From assembly GCA_015680685.1 (NCBI GenBank), contig MNCI01005050.1, positions 160,899-224,898 on the forward strand: a DNA stretch of 64,000 bases, read 5' to 3'. Under the pieces are notes generated by a model, which saw only the letters and a list, made by a program, of their open reading frames with translations, was not told where the DNA came from and did no database searches. This document shows, one piece after another, positions 23,263 to 34,169 of this stretch. The stretch's first letter is position 1. The number at the start of each line of letters is the position of its first letter. The translations under genes and the position numbers were made by a program. This DNA comes from Gnetum montanum (lineage: Eukaryota; Streptophyta; Gnetopsida; Gnetales; Gnetaceae).

Positions 23263-25020
23263 TATAATGACCAAAAACATTGATGGCTAGAATCACTGAG
23301 GGGTCAATAAATGCGTAGCCTTAACCCTACCTCTACATGAGGGCCTTTTTGGAAACAGAGGTGAAGCACCCTAAACATTCTTGTTGATCAAATAGGGACT
23401 TTGTCGATTGCAACCAGGGCAATGGCTGTAATCAGGGGTGTTGTGGTTAGCCAAAATGCAAATGCAAATAATGTGAAATGGTACTAAGTATCAAAGCAGT
23501 GCTTCATGGTGCTAAGTGTAGAGCATAGCTACAGAACAGGGGCAAGTGTAGCTAAGGGTTTCAATTAAAACGAGTGTGTCAACCCATGGAGACTATCACC
23601 CAAATTTAGTACAATGTGATGATGCCTAAAAAAGTGCAAAAAGATGCAAGGAAATGCTAGAAACGAAAGAGAGAAATGGAACACCAACCCAAATGGTAGT
23701 GTAGTTACCTCCAAAAGGATCTCAGAAGATACATAGTGTACAAAAAGCATAGTGGGAGCATAGTCATAGTCATGGTGGTGTTAGGCCATGGATTCTAGTG
23801 CTCACCATGATGAACCATGCCTACCGAGTTGGTCACTGCAGTGTACCATGTGGTGTTCTACAGGGTTGTAATGGGGTTGTGATGTACTATGCAATGCAGT
23901 GCTACAACGAGACCATGGTATACCATGTAGTGCAACTATGCCTCTCTATCGATGTGGCATGCTCTAGGTCTTGTTCACCCATGAAGATAAGTGCCAAGAT
24001 GCCAAACTGCCAAATGCCAAATGAAGGTGCCAGCTACCAACTGGTGAAAAATGGAAGCCCACACCTACAACATTGGGATGCAGGGGTATTTATAGGTCTC
24101 GAATTAGCCCAAAATGTGGATCGGGTACCACATGGTAGTGTAGTAGGTGGGACTATAAGAAAAATTCAAAAAAAAAATTATGTCTAGAGGTGACTAGAAA
24201 AAGTTCAAAAAATTTTCTAACTCTAGCTGGTACACTTGCCTCATGTTACACAAAGGACACAAGATGTTGCTTGAGAACAGGGTGTAGCATGGACACTTAA
24301 AAGAATCTGGTAAAAATTATAATCCTTGTTCTTGGTATACTAGCTATGCTCTGAAGCATAGCAAAAGGAGTAGCCTCAAGAGTTAGAAAATCTACCAAAT
24401 GCCTCTTCCATGTTGAGCTAACTTGATAACTTTTGGCATAACACTTAGGCAAAACTAGCCACTAAGATTCTAGCTATGCTAGCTACACTCTAGAGCATAG
24501 TAGAGGCAATGGCAGTGTAGCACAACACTTAGAAAAATTCTACAAAATTAGCCATTTGTGTGTTGACTACGCTTGCTACACTCTAGAGTGTAGTAGCTAT
24601 AGTGCCAAAGCATAATAACTATAGTGACAAAGTGTAATAGTTATAGTGCCAAAGTGTAACAGCTATAGTGCCAGAGCATAACAACTACAGTGCTAGAGCA
24701 TAGTAGCTACAATGATAGGCATAACATAACATTTAGAAAAATTTTTGCAGCTTGTATCATCATTTTGACACTTAGCCAAAATTGTAGAAAATTGGTTGTT
24801 AAAGCAAAGTATGCTCTACTACAGTGGAGAGCATGGTCCTAGCACTTAGACAAATTTTTAGAAAGTGTCATTATTTTGACACTTAGAAAAATTTTGCAAA
24901 TCTGGTAGTTGGAGCTAACTACACTCAACACTTAAAAAAATTTGGGCAAAGTGCCACTATTTTGACACTTAGCCAAATTTGCAATCGAGATGTCAAGACC
25001 TAAAATTTTGTGGTGTTTCA
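23263..25020 (-). repeat. 5' LTR of element D (1758 bp)
   Basis: Plus reading starts TATAATGACC (decayed TGTAACGACC) and ends TGGTGTTTCA. It is collinear with 15800-17479. The stretch at 24560-24720 has extra copies of a CTATAGTGCCA(A/G)AG(T/C)(G/A)TAA unit compared with the other LTR. Confidence 0.85.
24087..24094 (-). promoter_or_regulatory. TATA box of the D 5' LTR
   Basis: The minus strand reads TATAAATA. This is the functional-side LTR promoter of D, since the 5' LTR drives transcription leftward into gag. Confidence 0.65.
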
Positions 25021-25025
25021 ATGAC
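25021..25025. other. Target-site duplication of element D, right copy (ATGAC)
   Basis: Identical to 15795-15799. Beyond it the C minisatellite resumes (CTTAGACTAGCAAC). Confidence 0.85.
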
Positions 25026-25046
25026 CTTAGACTAGCAACATACCCA

Positions 25047-25440
25047 TAATTATGCAATATAACTTATGCCCAAAAGAGCCTAAAACTAGCGAACATCTTG
25101 TTTATTATTACATTTCTTTTTCTTGATTAGCCATTTAATGTTATAACCAAAATGTCAACATAGTCATTCTCAATGTTTATACATTTACAATTTTTACTAC
25201 TGCTATAGATACATATAGCCAAAAATAAAACCAAAATTTGAATTTAAAGTTAAAATGTCCATAATATACATAGCCATGGCCATAAGGTGTCGCAAGAATG
25301 TCAAAGAATAACAATCATCTATAGCATAGTCTTGGCTAAATCATAGCCATCAACATAAAAACAAAAAAAAAATAGCCAACAAGCTAAACTAAAGGAGGCT
25401 ACTGAGTGGCATCCAAAGAAAAAATTTATGGCTCATTCCC
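25047..25440. other. AT-rich stretch at the 3' side of gene G
   Basis: Non-coding sequence between the end of the C minisatellite and the last coding signal of G. It could be the 3' untranslated part of G or the edge of an insertion carrying G. I saw no LTR end or terminal repeat here. Confidence 0.4.
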
Positions 25441-27458
25441 ACCCTTACTGTTGGGACCACCAATGTCTCCTGAAGCCTAAAATGCAACAACATATAGCTA
25501 GTTAGTAATCCATTGTCAAAATCATGACTTAAAAAAATAAAACATAAAATATATCAAACCTATGAAGATTTTGGCTCCACTACTTCTAGGGGTAGATGGG
25601 AAAGACCTTTTTCCAAATGGAGGCTCTTGTCCTCCATCATGTTAACCCAATCAACATCCCCAAGATCAATGCTATAGAGAATGTTATATCTATAGGAGTC
25701 CAAGTAAGAGGCTCTTGGGTAGTAGTAGCTATAGAGGTCTCTCCTACAATAGTGGTAATCTAAAGAATAGGGGCTTGGTCCACCTTTAAAGTAATTTTAA
25801 AATTTTGATAAGCACTCTCTACCTAGATCTGCTAGATGAACAACTCTTTCTTGTGTTGTTCAACTGACTCATCCTTGAGCCACTTTAGGTAGGCCCCACA
25901 ATCTACCTTGTACTGTCACTTATGGGCCTTTTATGTCTTGCACCACTCTAAAACCCAATAGTAGTGATCCTTCTAATCCTCAACCTTTTAGGAGATGAGG
26001 TCCATATTCATACATTGTTTCATCATCTCTCATCAAACTGCTACTTTGTCTTGAATGAGATGCCAATAGTGGGCCCACATGATCTCCTTAGTCCATAGTT
26101 TTCCTAAGTTAGCCACTTGGGCTTCCACAAAGGCCTTATAGTCTCAAAGATCTCTAATTTTATCCTCTTACCTTTGAGTCTTTTCCCTTAAGGTCACAAC
26201 TTCCTTCCATAAGGATTCATTGGACCTCTCTAGCTCCCATGAAGTTTTTGCAAATAACATGTAGTCTTATAACAACTTCATGAGTACACTAGATACATCA
26301 AAGGGAATCTTAGGTGAGGATTTTATCTCCATTTCTATATTGGGGTCCCACTTTACAAAAGGCACTACACAAGCATAAAATACAAACATAAACATAATGC
26401 ACAACCTAAGATAGCCATAATGCAAGCAAAGCCTATGACTAAAGCACATAAAATAAAATCCTCATCTAACTTAGGTGTAACCTAATGCAACCAATCACTA
26501 GTGTCCTTATCCATCCCATGCATGAACTCCACTTTGTTTGGACTCTCTACCCATGCTTTCACAAGCTTAGGAATGAGAGCTTGTGCTGGTGGTTCAAAAA
26601 CTATTGTAAGCATAACAATCATTAAAAGGTTAGGATGAAAACCAAAGCTAAACAATGAGATATATAAAAGATATTAAGGCATGGGCATACTTGATCCCTC
26701 CTTTTCCTCTTCCTCCTCTGGGATGATGATGGAAGTGGTACCTGGTACTGCCTCACCAAACAAGGCATCTAAATACATGCATCAGCAAATCCTTCAACCA
26801 TGGGTTACTTTAGAAGTGCCTCTTCTACACACCTTTATTATGCCTCCATAGCAACTTGGGCTACCATAGTCTAATGCTTATCTACAACCATAGCACATAG
26901 AAAACTAGTTAACACATGAAGCCACAAAGTAGTCATAAACTTTAAAACATGAAATAGCCAAATTTAAACAAAGCATACCTAAAACTACCTGATGTGATGA
27001 CCTAAGCTTAAGCTTAAGCTTCTTTGAGGAAGGCTAGCCTGATGCTAGGGATGCCTCCTCCATAGGCCTATTGTGTTTCTCCCTAGCTATTCCTTTAGCC
27101 TCAATACACCATCATCTGGCATCTTGGACACTAGCAAAAAATATGAGAGGCTCATCATCATCAATACTATCAAGAGACTTGTATTGCCTAACATTGAGAT
27201 TCTTAGTGGGGATGGATAATGTATCATCCATCCCCTCTAGTGGGTTTTAGGCTTGCACTATTGTATAAATGTGCTTTATCTAAGGCCTAGAAAGTTGTCT
27301 TGGGTCTTGGAAAACCCATTGCCCATTCTTGTACATCACTATAAACTCTGCAAACCTCTTCAAATATCCTGCAAAAAATACAAAGGGCATATGGATTATC
27401 ATAGATATATTAGTGTGGACTCTAAGGATCTCCTTCGAAAGCCTAGTATCCAAATTAG

Positions 27459-27463
27459 CCATC
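27459..27463. other. Target-site duplication of element F, left copy (CCATC)
   Basis: CCATC directly before TGATGAG. The identical copy is at 37692-37696. Confidence 0.9.
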
Positions 27464-28220
27464 TGATGAGCAGCGAGGTACCCCTACACTCAACCATATG
27501 AATATGAGCATTTCACACATGATCCAGTCGAATTCCAAGGAGTAAGTGTTTATGCACCCTTGTGGAACAAGGATGGGTTGGTTGATCATTTTCTTCCCAA
27601 GCTTACCTGTATGTCATGATTGTATGGTTAAGTAAGCTTGAGGCATATGATTTTTATAGATTTTATGTTTTTATGTCCTGCGCTAGTAGGGAAGAAGAGA
27701 GGTAACTAAGTGACTAATTTAACTTAACTACTCATTAACTAAGTTCTAACTAATCCTAACACCAGCATTTATTCCAACTTGCCGTACACATCCTAAACTA
27801 GTGCAACACTACCGGGATTACCATACTCTAATTGTTACTAGGTTACCAAGCATTACACGCATGCTCGAAGTGGTCATGCTTGTGTAATTTAATGATTTTC
27901 TTAATTGATCAAAATAAATTTTTGTGCTAATAATAGAAATGTAAAGTGCATAAAATAAAATAAAATAAAATAAATTCATAAGAAAATAAAATAAAATAAA
28001 TGTGTAAGAAAACGAATCTCAAGTGCTACAAGGATGAATCAAAGAGCTCATCTTTATTTTCGTACACAAGGTATGCTCAGCTACACAATGCTCAAATAAA
28101 GATTCATCCACACTTAGATCTCCTATTGCGGGCACTTGAATACCATGACTTTCAAATAGACTACAAGAGTTTTGCTACTTGACTGCTAAAAGACTTCTTT
28201 AATTGTGCACCTGGGCACTG

Positions 28221-28228
28221 TATTTATA
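28221..28228 (-). promoter_or_regulatory. TATA box of the F 3' LTR
   Basis: The minus strand reads TATAAATA (context GCCTATAAATACAGTG). The 5' LTR has the same box at 37492-37499. Confidence 0.7.
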
Positions 28229-28242
28229 GGCTTGGGAGCAAC

Positions 28243-28402
28243 TACTCTAATAATTAGAGTAACCGCTCTAATAATTAGAATAACTACTAAAGCAACCACT
28301 ATAGTGACCACTCTAATAATTAGAATAACTACTAGAGTAACCACTCTAATAATTAGAGTAACTACTCTAATAATTAGAATAACTACTAGAGTAACCGCTC
28401 TC
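28243..28402. repeat. Tandem hairpin units in U3 of the F 3' LTR
   Basis: About seven units of roughly 20 bp read ACTCTAATAATTAGAGTAACC or variants with ACTAGAGTAACC. CTCTAAT.ATTAGAG is a 7-bp-arm palindrome around a single base. The array sits between the LTR start and the TATA box. The long ORFs on both strands here (28186-28407, 28205-28417) come from the repeat. Confidence 0.8.
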
Positions 28403-28406
28403 ATCA

Positions 28407-28416
28407 TACCCCCATG
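28407..28416 (-). other. Polypurine tract of element F
   Basis: The minus strand reads CATGGGGGTA directly before TGATGAG, the 3' LTR start. Similar TCATGGGG sites lie at about 29000-29010 and 30354-30362. Confidence 0.75.
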
Positions 28417-30334
28417 ACTGAGTGAAAACTCGTCCTTGAGTATAGAAGAAAAGAAACAAGTTCTTTATAAAATATTGGGAAGGTATGGGATTATTAACTA
28501 ACTGACAACTGATGGTGGAATGGGATGATAGACTCAACGTGCCCAGTGAATGGATCAATAAGCATATTACAACATTAGTGTTCATGACCATTGTGGTAAA
28601 CACTTGTACATAAATGACATCCAAGACTTTATTTGGTAGCTTGTAGAGAAAGAAAACTAAGCGTGTTTTCACCAATGCTAATATTGCACCTTTCATTGTT
28701 TATCCATAGCCATGCCACTAGACTTGCTCCTTTCATAAATGCTCCTATTTCGATCCATCTTGAGTGCTTCCTCCAAGCCTAGTTTATTGTTTGTATGATC
28801 ACCATCTGCACACACAACATAGTCACAAATGAGCAAGGATAGATAAACCACAATGCAGTTGATACCTTGCCTCAATATGAAGCGCATTGGCTGAGTTATG
28901 GTTATGGCAGAAACTAGTTCAGAGATTTATCATAGGTGACTACACAAGGTGTAGGGGTTAGGCGAATAGTAAAATGGAGAAAATTAAAAAATTTGTGCCC
29001 AGGCCCCCATGACTAAGAGCGAACCTCCGGTAACTATAAGATGAAAAAATATGAGGAATAAGAAAGATGGGAAAAAATAACAATGGCAACACCAATCAAA
29101 TGGATGTCATGGATGGGGATGAAACGAGAGATGATTAATTGTAGGAAATGTTTAAGGAAAAGAACTTAATAATTGCACCAAAAAGGAATGCTAGTGGGTC
29201 CTCCCCAAAGCAGGCTCATGCCTTTTATGCCCTAACAAACCCACAAACCAAAGAGTCTATAGGCTCTAGGAATGTCAATTGGAAGCAAGAGTTAACAACT
29301 TACCAACAAGAATTCACCAAAGATAAACAATGTATCAACCTAGAATGGACTAATGATAAAATCGACAATGAGGTGGAAATGGGAAGAAAGATGGAGAGGA
29401 GAGAATGGAATGAAATCCCAAGATAAAGGTTGTGTAAAGCCCCATGTTTATTTCATGGTTATGATGACTGAGTAGAACCTCATTCCAAATCCAAACTCAA
29501 ACCAACCACATTCAGTGACCTTGCATCAATACACTTGGCCAATCCATCCTCTTGAGGCAATAAGAATGCTTCCACAAAGAGTAACCACCATCCCAAGGAA
29601 AGTGAGATGGAGAAGCAGGAAGTGAGAAAGGGCCTTAGTTAGATGGAACCTTCAGGCATGGGTAACATGTCTTTCTAGTGCCATAACCAACGCTTGTAGC
29701 CCATATTGCTTTATTATGTCTAAGGGGTGTGCTTTTAATTCTCACCTTTTTCTCTTTTGTTCTATTTTTTTTATGTTTATGCATGAGAGCCACATCATGT
29801 AAAGAATTATTTTTATTCACTCAACTTCTTAATATTTGAACAATGTCAAAATGGCAGAAAACCCAAGAAAAAGCATCCAAGTAGCCAAGATAATGGCCAG
29901 CACCAATGCATCAAATCCCCTTGAAGTCGCACCATTTTCATCCTTTAAGTCTTTTCTTAGTTTGAAAAATACCCAACAACCAATTCATTAACAAGTTTAC
30001 TTAGAAAAATGGGACTAGGTAGTTCCAAGCCAAAGGAGACCATAGAGTTGTATGGATGAGTGGACAGTGTGGACTCATTGCCTATTTTACCAAAAGAACC
30101 ATACCTTAATATCAACATCATAATTCAAAGGTAAAAATCAAACATTAGCAATCAATATGATATAATTCAATCCACCATCATGAGCACTTATTAGATGATG
30201 AATAAAAGTAAATCAAGTAAAAAAATAAATAGTAAAAACATGAACGACGGTGTAAAAAAAATAAGAAAAGTTGAAAGAATGTGTAAAATAAAAAATGTGT
30301 AAAAAATCCAAAAATAAATGAAGACCTAGAACAG
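28417..30334 (-). other. Non-coding 3' region of element F
   Basis: The stretch lies between the integrase end and the purine tract. It begins with a T-rich tract on the minus strand, then blocks shared with H (for example AAAGACATGTTACCCATGC at 29663-29681, matching 59591-59609 in H, and the TTCAAGGGGAT block). I see no env-like reading frame with a signal peptide or conserved motif, so the ORFs are treated as chance. Confidence 0.6.
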
Positions 30335-31480
30335 TTAACATAGGTGGCCATCTGCCCCATGACTAAGTTGGAAGGAGGATATCCAAAATAGTGAGCAAGG
30401 TTGTCCATCAACAGAGGCAGCATGTGTACTAGCCATCCTAAGCTCATGGAAAGGTTTGGTTTGTTGTATGTTGACCAATAGTTTCTTGTTTGGGCTCTCA
30501 GGTTTGTATATTGTCATGGCCCCTGAAGGAAAAGTTGCATAAATAATATAAGGTCCTTTCCATAGTGTTTGAAATTTAGTACATTGTAGAACATGTGTGG
30601 GATTCTAGTAGAGAACCTTATCTCCTGGTTGATATTTAACTTTCCTAATCCTTAGGTCATGACGTTGTTTATTGAATGTCTTATGCAACTTGTTAGATGA
30701 TAGGGCAGCTAGTTGGTTTTCATCTGGCAAGTTGAGGGTTACTAACCATTATTTCTGTGCTAGATCAAGGTCAAGGTTGAGGTCACATGTCATGGATAGT
30801 GTACAAAGCTGAGTTTAAATGGGAAGAATTGGTAATTTACCGTACACAAACTCATAGGGAGAGTAGCTTTTAGGGAGTTTTCATGTGGAGCGGTATGCCC
30901 AAAGAGCATTGTTCAGTTTAGTGCTCCAGTCTCACCTAAACTTACTAACAGTTCTTGTCAATATCTTCATAATCTCCCTATTGGTAACTTCTTCTTGACC
31001 ATTCGCTAGGGGGTGGTATGGTTTAGTTAATTTATACTCAACCCATAAGTGTTGCATTAATTTTCAAAAGGTTGCACTTGTGAAGTGGTTACCATTGTCT
31101 GAAATAAGTGCACGAGCCACAACAAACCTATTTATGATTTGTTGTTGAACAAATCGTGCAACTATAGATGGTGTATAATCCTTAACAATAGCTTCTTTTG
31201 CCCATTTAGTTAGGTAATCAACAGCAACAATGATATAGGCTTTTCCATTGGACATTGGTATAATTGGCCTCATAAAATCAATTCCCCAAATGTTGAAGGG
31301 TTCTAACGGTTGGATCCATTGTTGCAAACCCTCCATTATAGCAGTCATTCCCCCATCACATTGACAACGCTCAAAAGATTGGATGAAACAATGGATTTCT
31401 TGAAATAATGTAAATCAATAATATCCTACAAGCAGGATCTTGATGGCTATTCATCTCCCAATGTAATGACCCCCAAAAGG
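30335..31480 (-). pseudogene. Integrase of element F
   Basis: Reading leftward, a Cys pair of the zinc finger lies near 31360 (CQCDGG..), then the catalytic core: WGIDFMRPI (first Asp, about 31280), ISDNGNHFTSATF (second Asp, about 31090) and PYHPLANGQEEVTNREIM (third acidic residue, about 31010). The C-terminal part has LRIRKVKYQPGDKVLYWNP and LWKGPYII, the usual end of gypsy integrases. All three catalytic positions are kept, but frameshifts and stops break the frame between core and C-terminal part. It would insert element DNA into the genome. It is followed by the T-rich tract. Confidence 0.8.
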
Positions 31481-31597
31481 ACCCTCATGAGTGTCTTGAA
31501 GAACTTGCAATTGATCTATATCAAGAACACACCATTGAACCAATCCATTGGGACATACTTTGTAAAGTTGACCATTGATCTCCATAAAGTACTTGGC

Positions 31598-32227
31598 TCA
31601 GTGAAGAAACTGTTTTTTCTTCTTCAGGTTTAACTCTTGTGGTGTTTGTTGGGTGAGGAGATAGGTAAGAATGCTACTGTACCAGTTTGTCTTTGTGGAT
31701 GATTGATTATTCACTACACCAGCAAAGAGGAATTCATTAGGAAAATGATTAGAAATTGGATACTCATCCTTTTTGTTATCCCATCGCAATTGATATAAAT
31801 GATCAGCAACTACATTCTCGGTGCCCTTGCAATTGATCATTGTTAAATTGAACTCTTGTAAGATTACAAGTCATCGTATGATACAAGGGCTTACCATTGG
31901 CTTATTCATGAGGAACTGGATTGCACTATAATCTGTATGTATATATACTTTATATACCAATACATAGTGTCTAAACTTTTCTAGTGTAAACACTACAGCC
32001 ATTAATTCTTTCTCTGTGGTAATGTAGTTAAGCTGTACACCAATGATACTTCTACTTGTACAATGGATGCAATAAGGATGACTCTGGTCATCTAACTGTG
32101 TAAGTACAGCTCCTAAAGCATAGTTGGGCATATCAATTATGATATGGAATGGTTTGGGCCAGTCAGGAGCTTGTAAAATGAGTATTTCTCTAGCTTCTAT
32201 TTTAGAGTTTGAAAAGCTAATTATCAT
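31598..32227 (-). pseudogene. RNase H of element F
   Basis: Two adjoining open stretches (32227-31871 and 31840-31598) give PKPFHIIIDMPNYALGAVL, YITTEKELMAVVFTLEKFRHY, VYIHTDYSAIQFLMNKP and then IEN/TENVVADHLYQL. This is the single RNase H found after RT in Athila elements, which removes the RNA strand. The acidic positions in DMPN, EKE and HTDYSA are visible. One stop separates the two stretches. The same blocks occur in H at 57130-57500. Confidence 0.8.
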
Positions 32228-33010
32228 TTCCTAGTCCACTCGAAAGGTATGTCCTTTTTCGTTAATTCTACCAATGGTTTAGAAACCTTTGAAAAGTTCT
32301 CAATAAATCTCCTATAGTAGCCAGTATGTCCAAGGAATGACCAAATATCTTTGACACTTTTTGGTTGATGGGTAATTTCTTGGATAACTTTGATTTTCTC
32401 AAGGTCTACCTCTATCCCTGTATGTGAGATTTTGTGCCCTCGTACTACACCCTCTTGGACCATCAAATGGCTTTTCTACTAGTTGAGCCTCAGATTGATT
32501 TCTACACATCTTTTCAACACTTGAGCAGTCCAAGGCTTGATCAAAGTTTGCTCCATAGGTGGAGAAATCATCCATAAAGACTTCTACACCATTTCCTATA
32601 TGTTGTTGGAAGATGCTTAGAACTAGTCGTTGAAATGTTTCAGGGGCATTGCACAAGCCAAACAACATATGTTTATATGCAAACATTCCCTAAGTATTGG
32701 TGAATGTAGTCTTGGCTTGGTCTTCTTGGGCTATTTGTATTTGATTATATCTGTTATATCCATCCAAAAAATTGTAATAGTGATGCCCTGCTATGGTGTC
32801 TAAAACTTGGTCAACAAATGACAATTTGAATATTTCCATATTTAGTAGCCTAAAATCTATGCACATCCTCCATTTTCCTCCCTTTTTAGGTACAATAACT
32901 AAGGGGCTAACCCATTCACTATCAGCAATGGAGTATATAAACCCAGCCTTGAGAAGTTGTTCGATTTCTTCCTTAACTACTTACTTTAGCTTAGGGTTCA
33001 ATCACCTCTG
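32224..33010 (-). pseudogene. Reverse transcriptase of element F (Athila type)
   Basis: One frame holds most of the domain: AGFIYSIADSEWVSPLVIVPKK, KWRMCIDFRLLN, FLDGYNRYNQIQIA, TTFTN.*GMFAYKHMLFGLCNA and EVFMDDFSTYG, with the catalytic FMDD intact. A frameshift follows near 32520, after which GHKISHTGIEVDLEKI and SFLGHTGYYRRFIENFSKV continue in another frame. The enzyme copies element RNA into DNA. There is one stop before GMFAY. This is the cleanest RT in the window. Confidence 0.85.
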
Positions 33011-33458
33011 TGGTTGTCTTCATAGAGGGATCAGTGTAAATTCTATGTTGGCATATCCTAGGATCTATTCTAGTTAATTCAGAATATGACCAAGCAAAGG
33101 CTTTTGACCATTTATTTATTACCTTCAATAGTTCTTCTTTCTATTGAGGGGCAAGCTTAGTGTTGATAATTATCGATTTTCTATTTTTAAGGAATGTGTA
33201 TTCAAAAATGGTGGGCAATGGTTTCAGCTCGAGAGGCTCCTACTTAAATTTCCTAAGGGTTTCCAACTTCCCCCAGTTGACATTTTCAAGGTTAAGACTT
33301 GGAAGTTGGTGGTGGACTTGCTATAATGCATCTATGCTATCGATGTAAGTGCAAGTCAAACCCTCAATTGGTTCCATGCATATGAGTGAACTACTTTCTT
33401 GATTAGTTGTCAATCACTAGGTGCCTTCCTATTGTGTGGCTGCTACATACAGGCATCT

Positions 33459-34160
33459 TTATATGTTGATCACTTGTGCATACTGATTGCATGCAGGAAA
33501 TGTTAAACTTTGCACAAACCATGACCTCTGCACGGAATTACACCCTGTGTCACTGTATGCGATGCATGGAACTTTCTTCTTCTCAATCTTCCCAAATGTA
33601 TTTTTCTTTGATATTTCTAAGGAAAGATCACAGATTCCTAGGCATGCATCGATGGTGCTTAGCCATGCTCTTCCCATTATGATTAGGAAGTCCCCCTTAC
33701 TGTTGTTTACCTGAATCACTAGGAAGTCAGCTAGGTATGACCACCCATAAACATTGGTAACAATGTCTTCCACCAGTCCCAATAGAATAGTGATGAACTA
33801 GTTGACCAACTCTAGATGGATGTTGCTCTTTTTCAATGGAGGCAGGTTCCAGGCTTTATACATTTCTTGAGAAATAAAGTTGACACCGGAACCTGAATCC
33901 AAAAAATCCTTGCACAAAACATTTCTAGTGATTTGTAAGTATATCAGAGGACTCCCAAGATTAGAGAATTTCTTGGAAAGGTGGCCAACTTTGATCCAAT
34001 CGGTGATGGCATGTGTTAGCATGACTGTATGTGTTGAGTGCAGTGATTGGGTTGAAGGGGGCTCTAAAGTTTTGATTGATACTGAGGCATCTAAGGAATC
34101 ATCCACTTGTGATTGCAAGGACCTGGTACTACTGGTTCTAAAGAAAGGTCTTTTCTTCAT
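33459..34160 (-). pseudogene. Aspartic protease region of element F
   Basis: The active-site motif is FLDSGSGVNFIS (about 33905-33870, D-S-G intact), followed by SQEMYKAWNLPPLKKSNIHLEL. The downstream part in a second open stretch has IIMGRAWLSTIDACLGI (about 33690-33640). It matches H, where D-S-G has become D-S-R. It cleaves the Gag-Pol polyprotein. A stop and a start of a second frame near 33790 break it. Confidence 0.75.
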
Positions 34161-34169
34161 GTGGTTGTT

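Larger units (their letters stand above)
15800..25020 (-). mobile_element. Element D: gag-protease-only LTR retrotransposon nested in C
   Basis: The element has two LTRs (15800-17479 and 23263-25020), perfect ATGAC duplications and minus orientation. Reading leftward: 5' LTR, primer site, gag, protease, minisatellite, purine tract, 3' LTR. No RT, RNase H or integrase is visible in the 2.1 kb between protease and 3' LTR. This makes it a non-autonomous derivative (TR-GAG-like) that would depend on pol supplied by a relative. It is 9221 bp long and sits inside the minisatellite of C. Confidence 0.85.
27464..28406 (-). repeat. 3' LTR of element F (943 bp)
   Basis: Plus reading starts TGATGAGCAGCGAGG and ends CCGCTCTCATCA. 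It is collinear with 36741-37691 and differs from it in many places, mostly by transitions, so the insertion is old. Confidence 0.9.

Noticed and set aside
28243-28402. CRISPR-like array
   Set aside because: Units are short, contiguous and without unique spacers; context is a plant LTR.
28186-28417. Overlapping ORFs on both strands rich in Ile/Thr/Arg/Val
   Set aside because: They are translations of the tandem hairpin units in the F LTR; the same happens at 37456-37699.
30178-30447. Possible env-like membrane ORF in F
   Set aside because: It is the continuation of the integrase end into a T-rich tract; no signal peptide, cleavage site or conserved motif.
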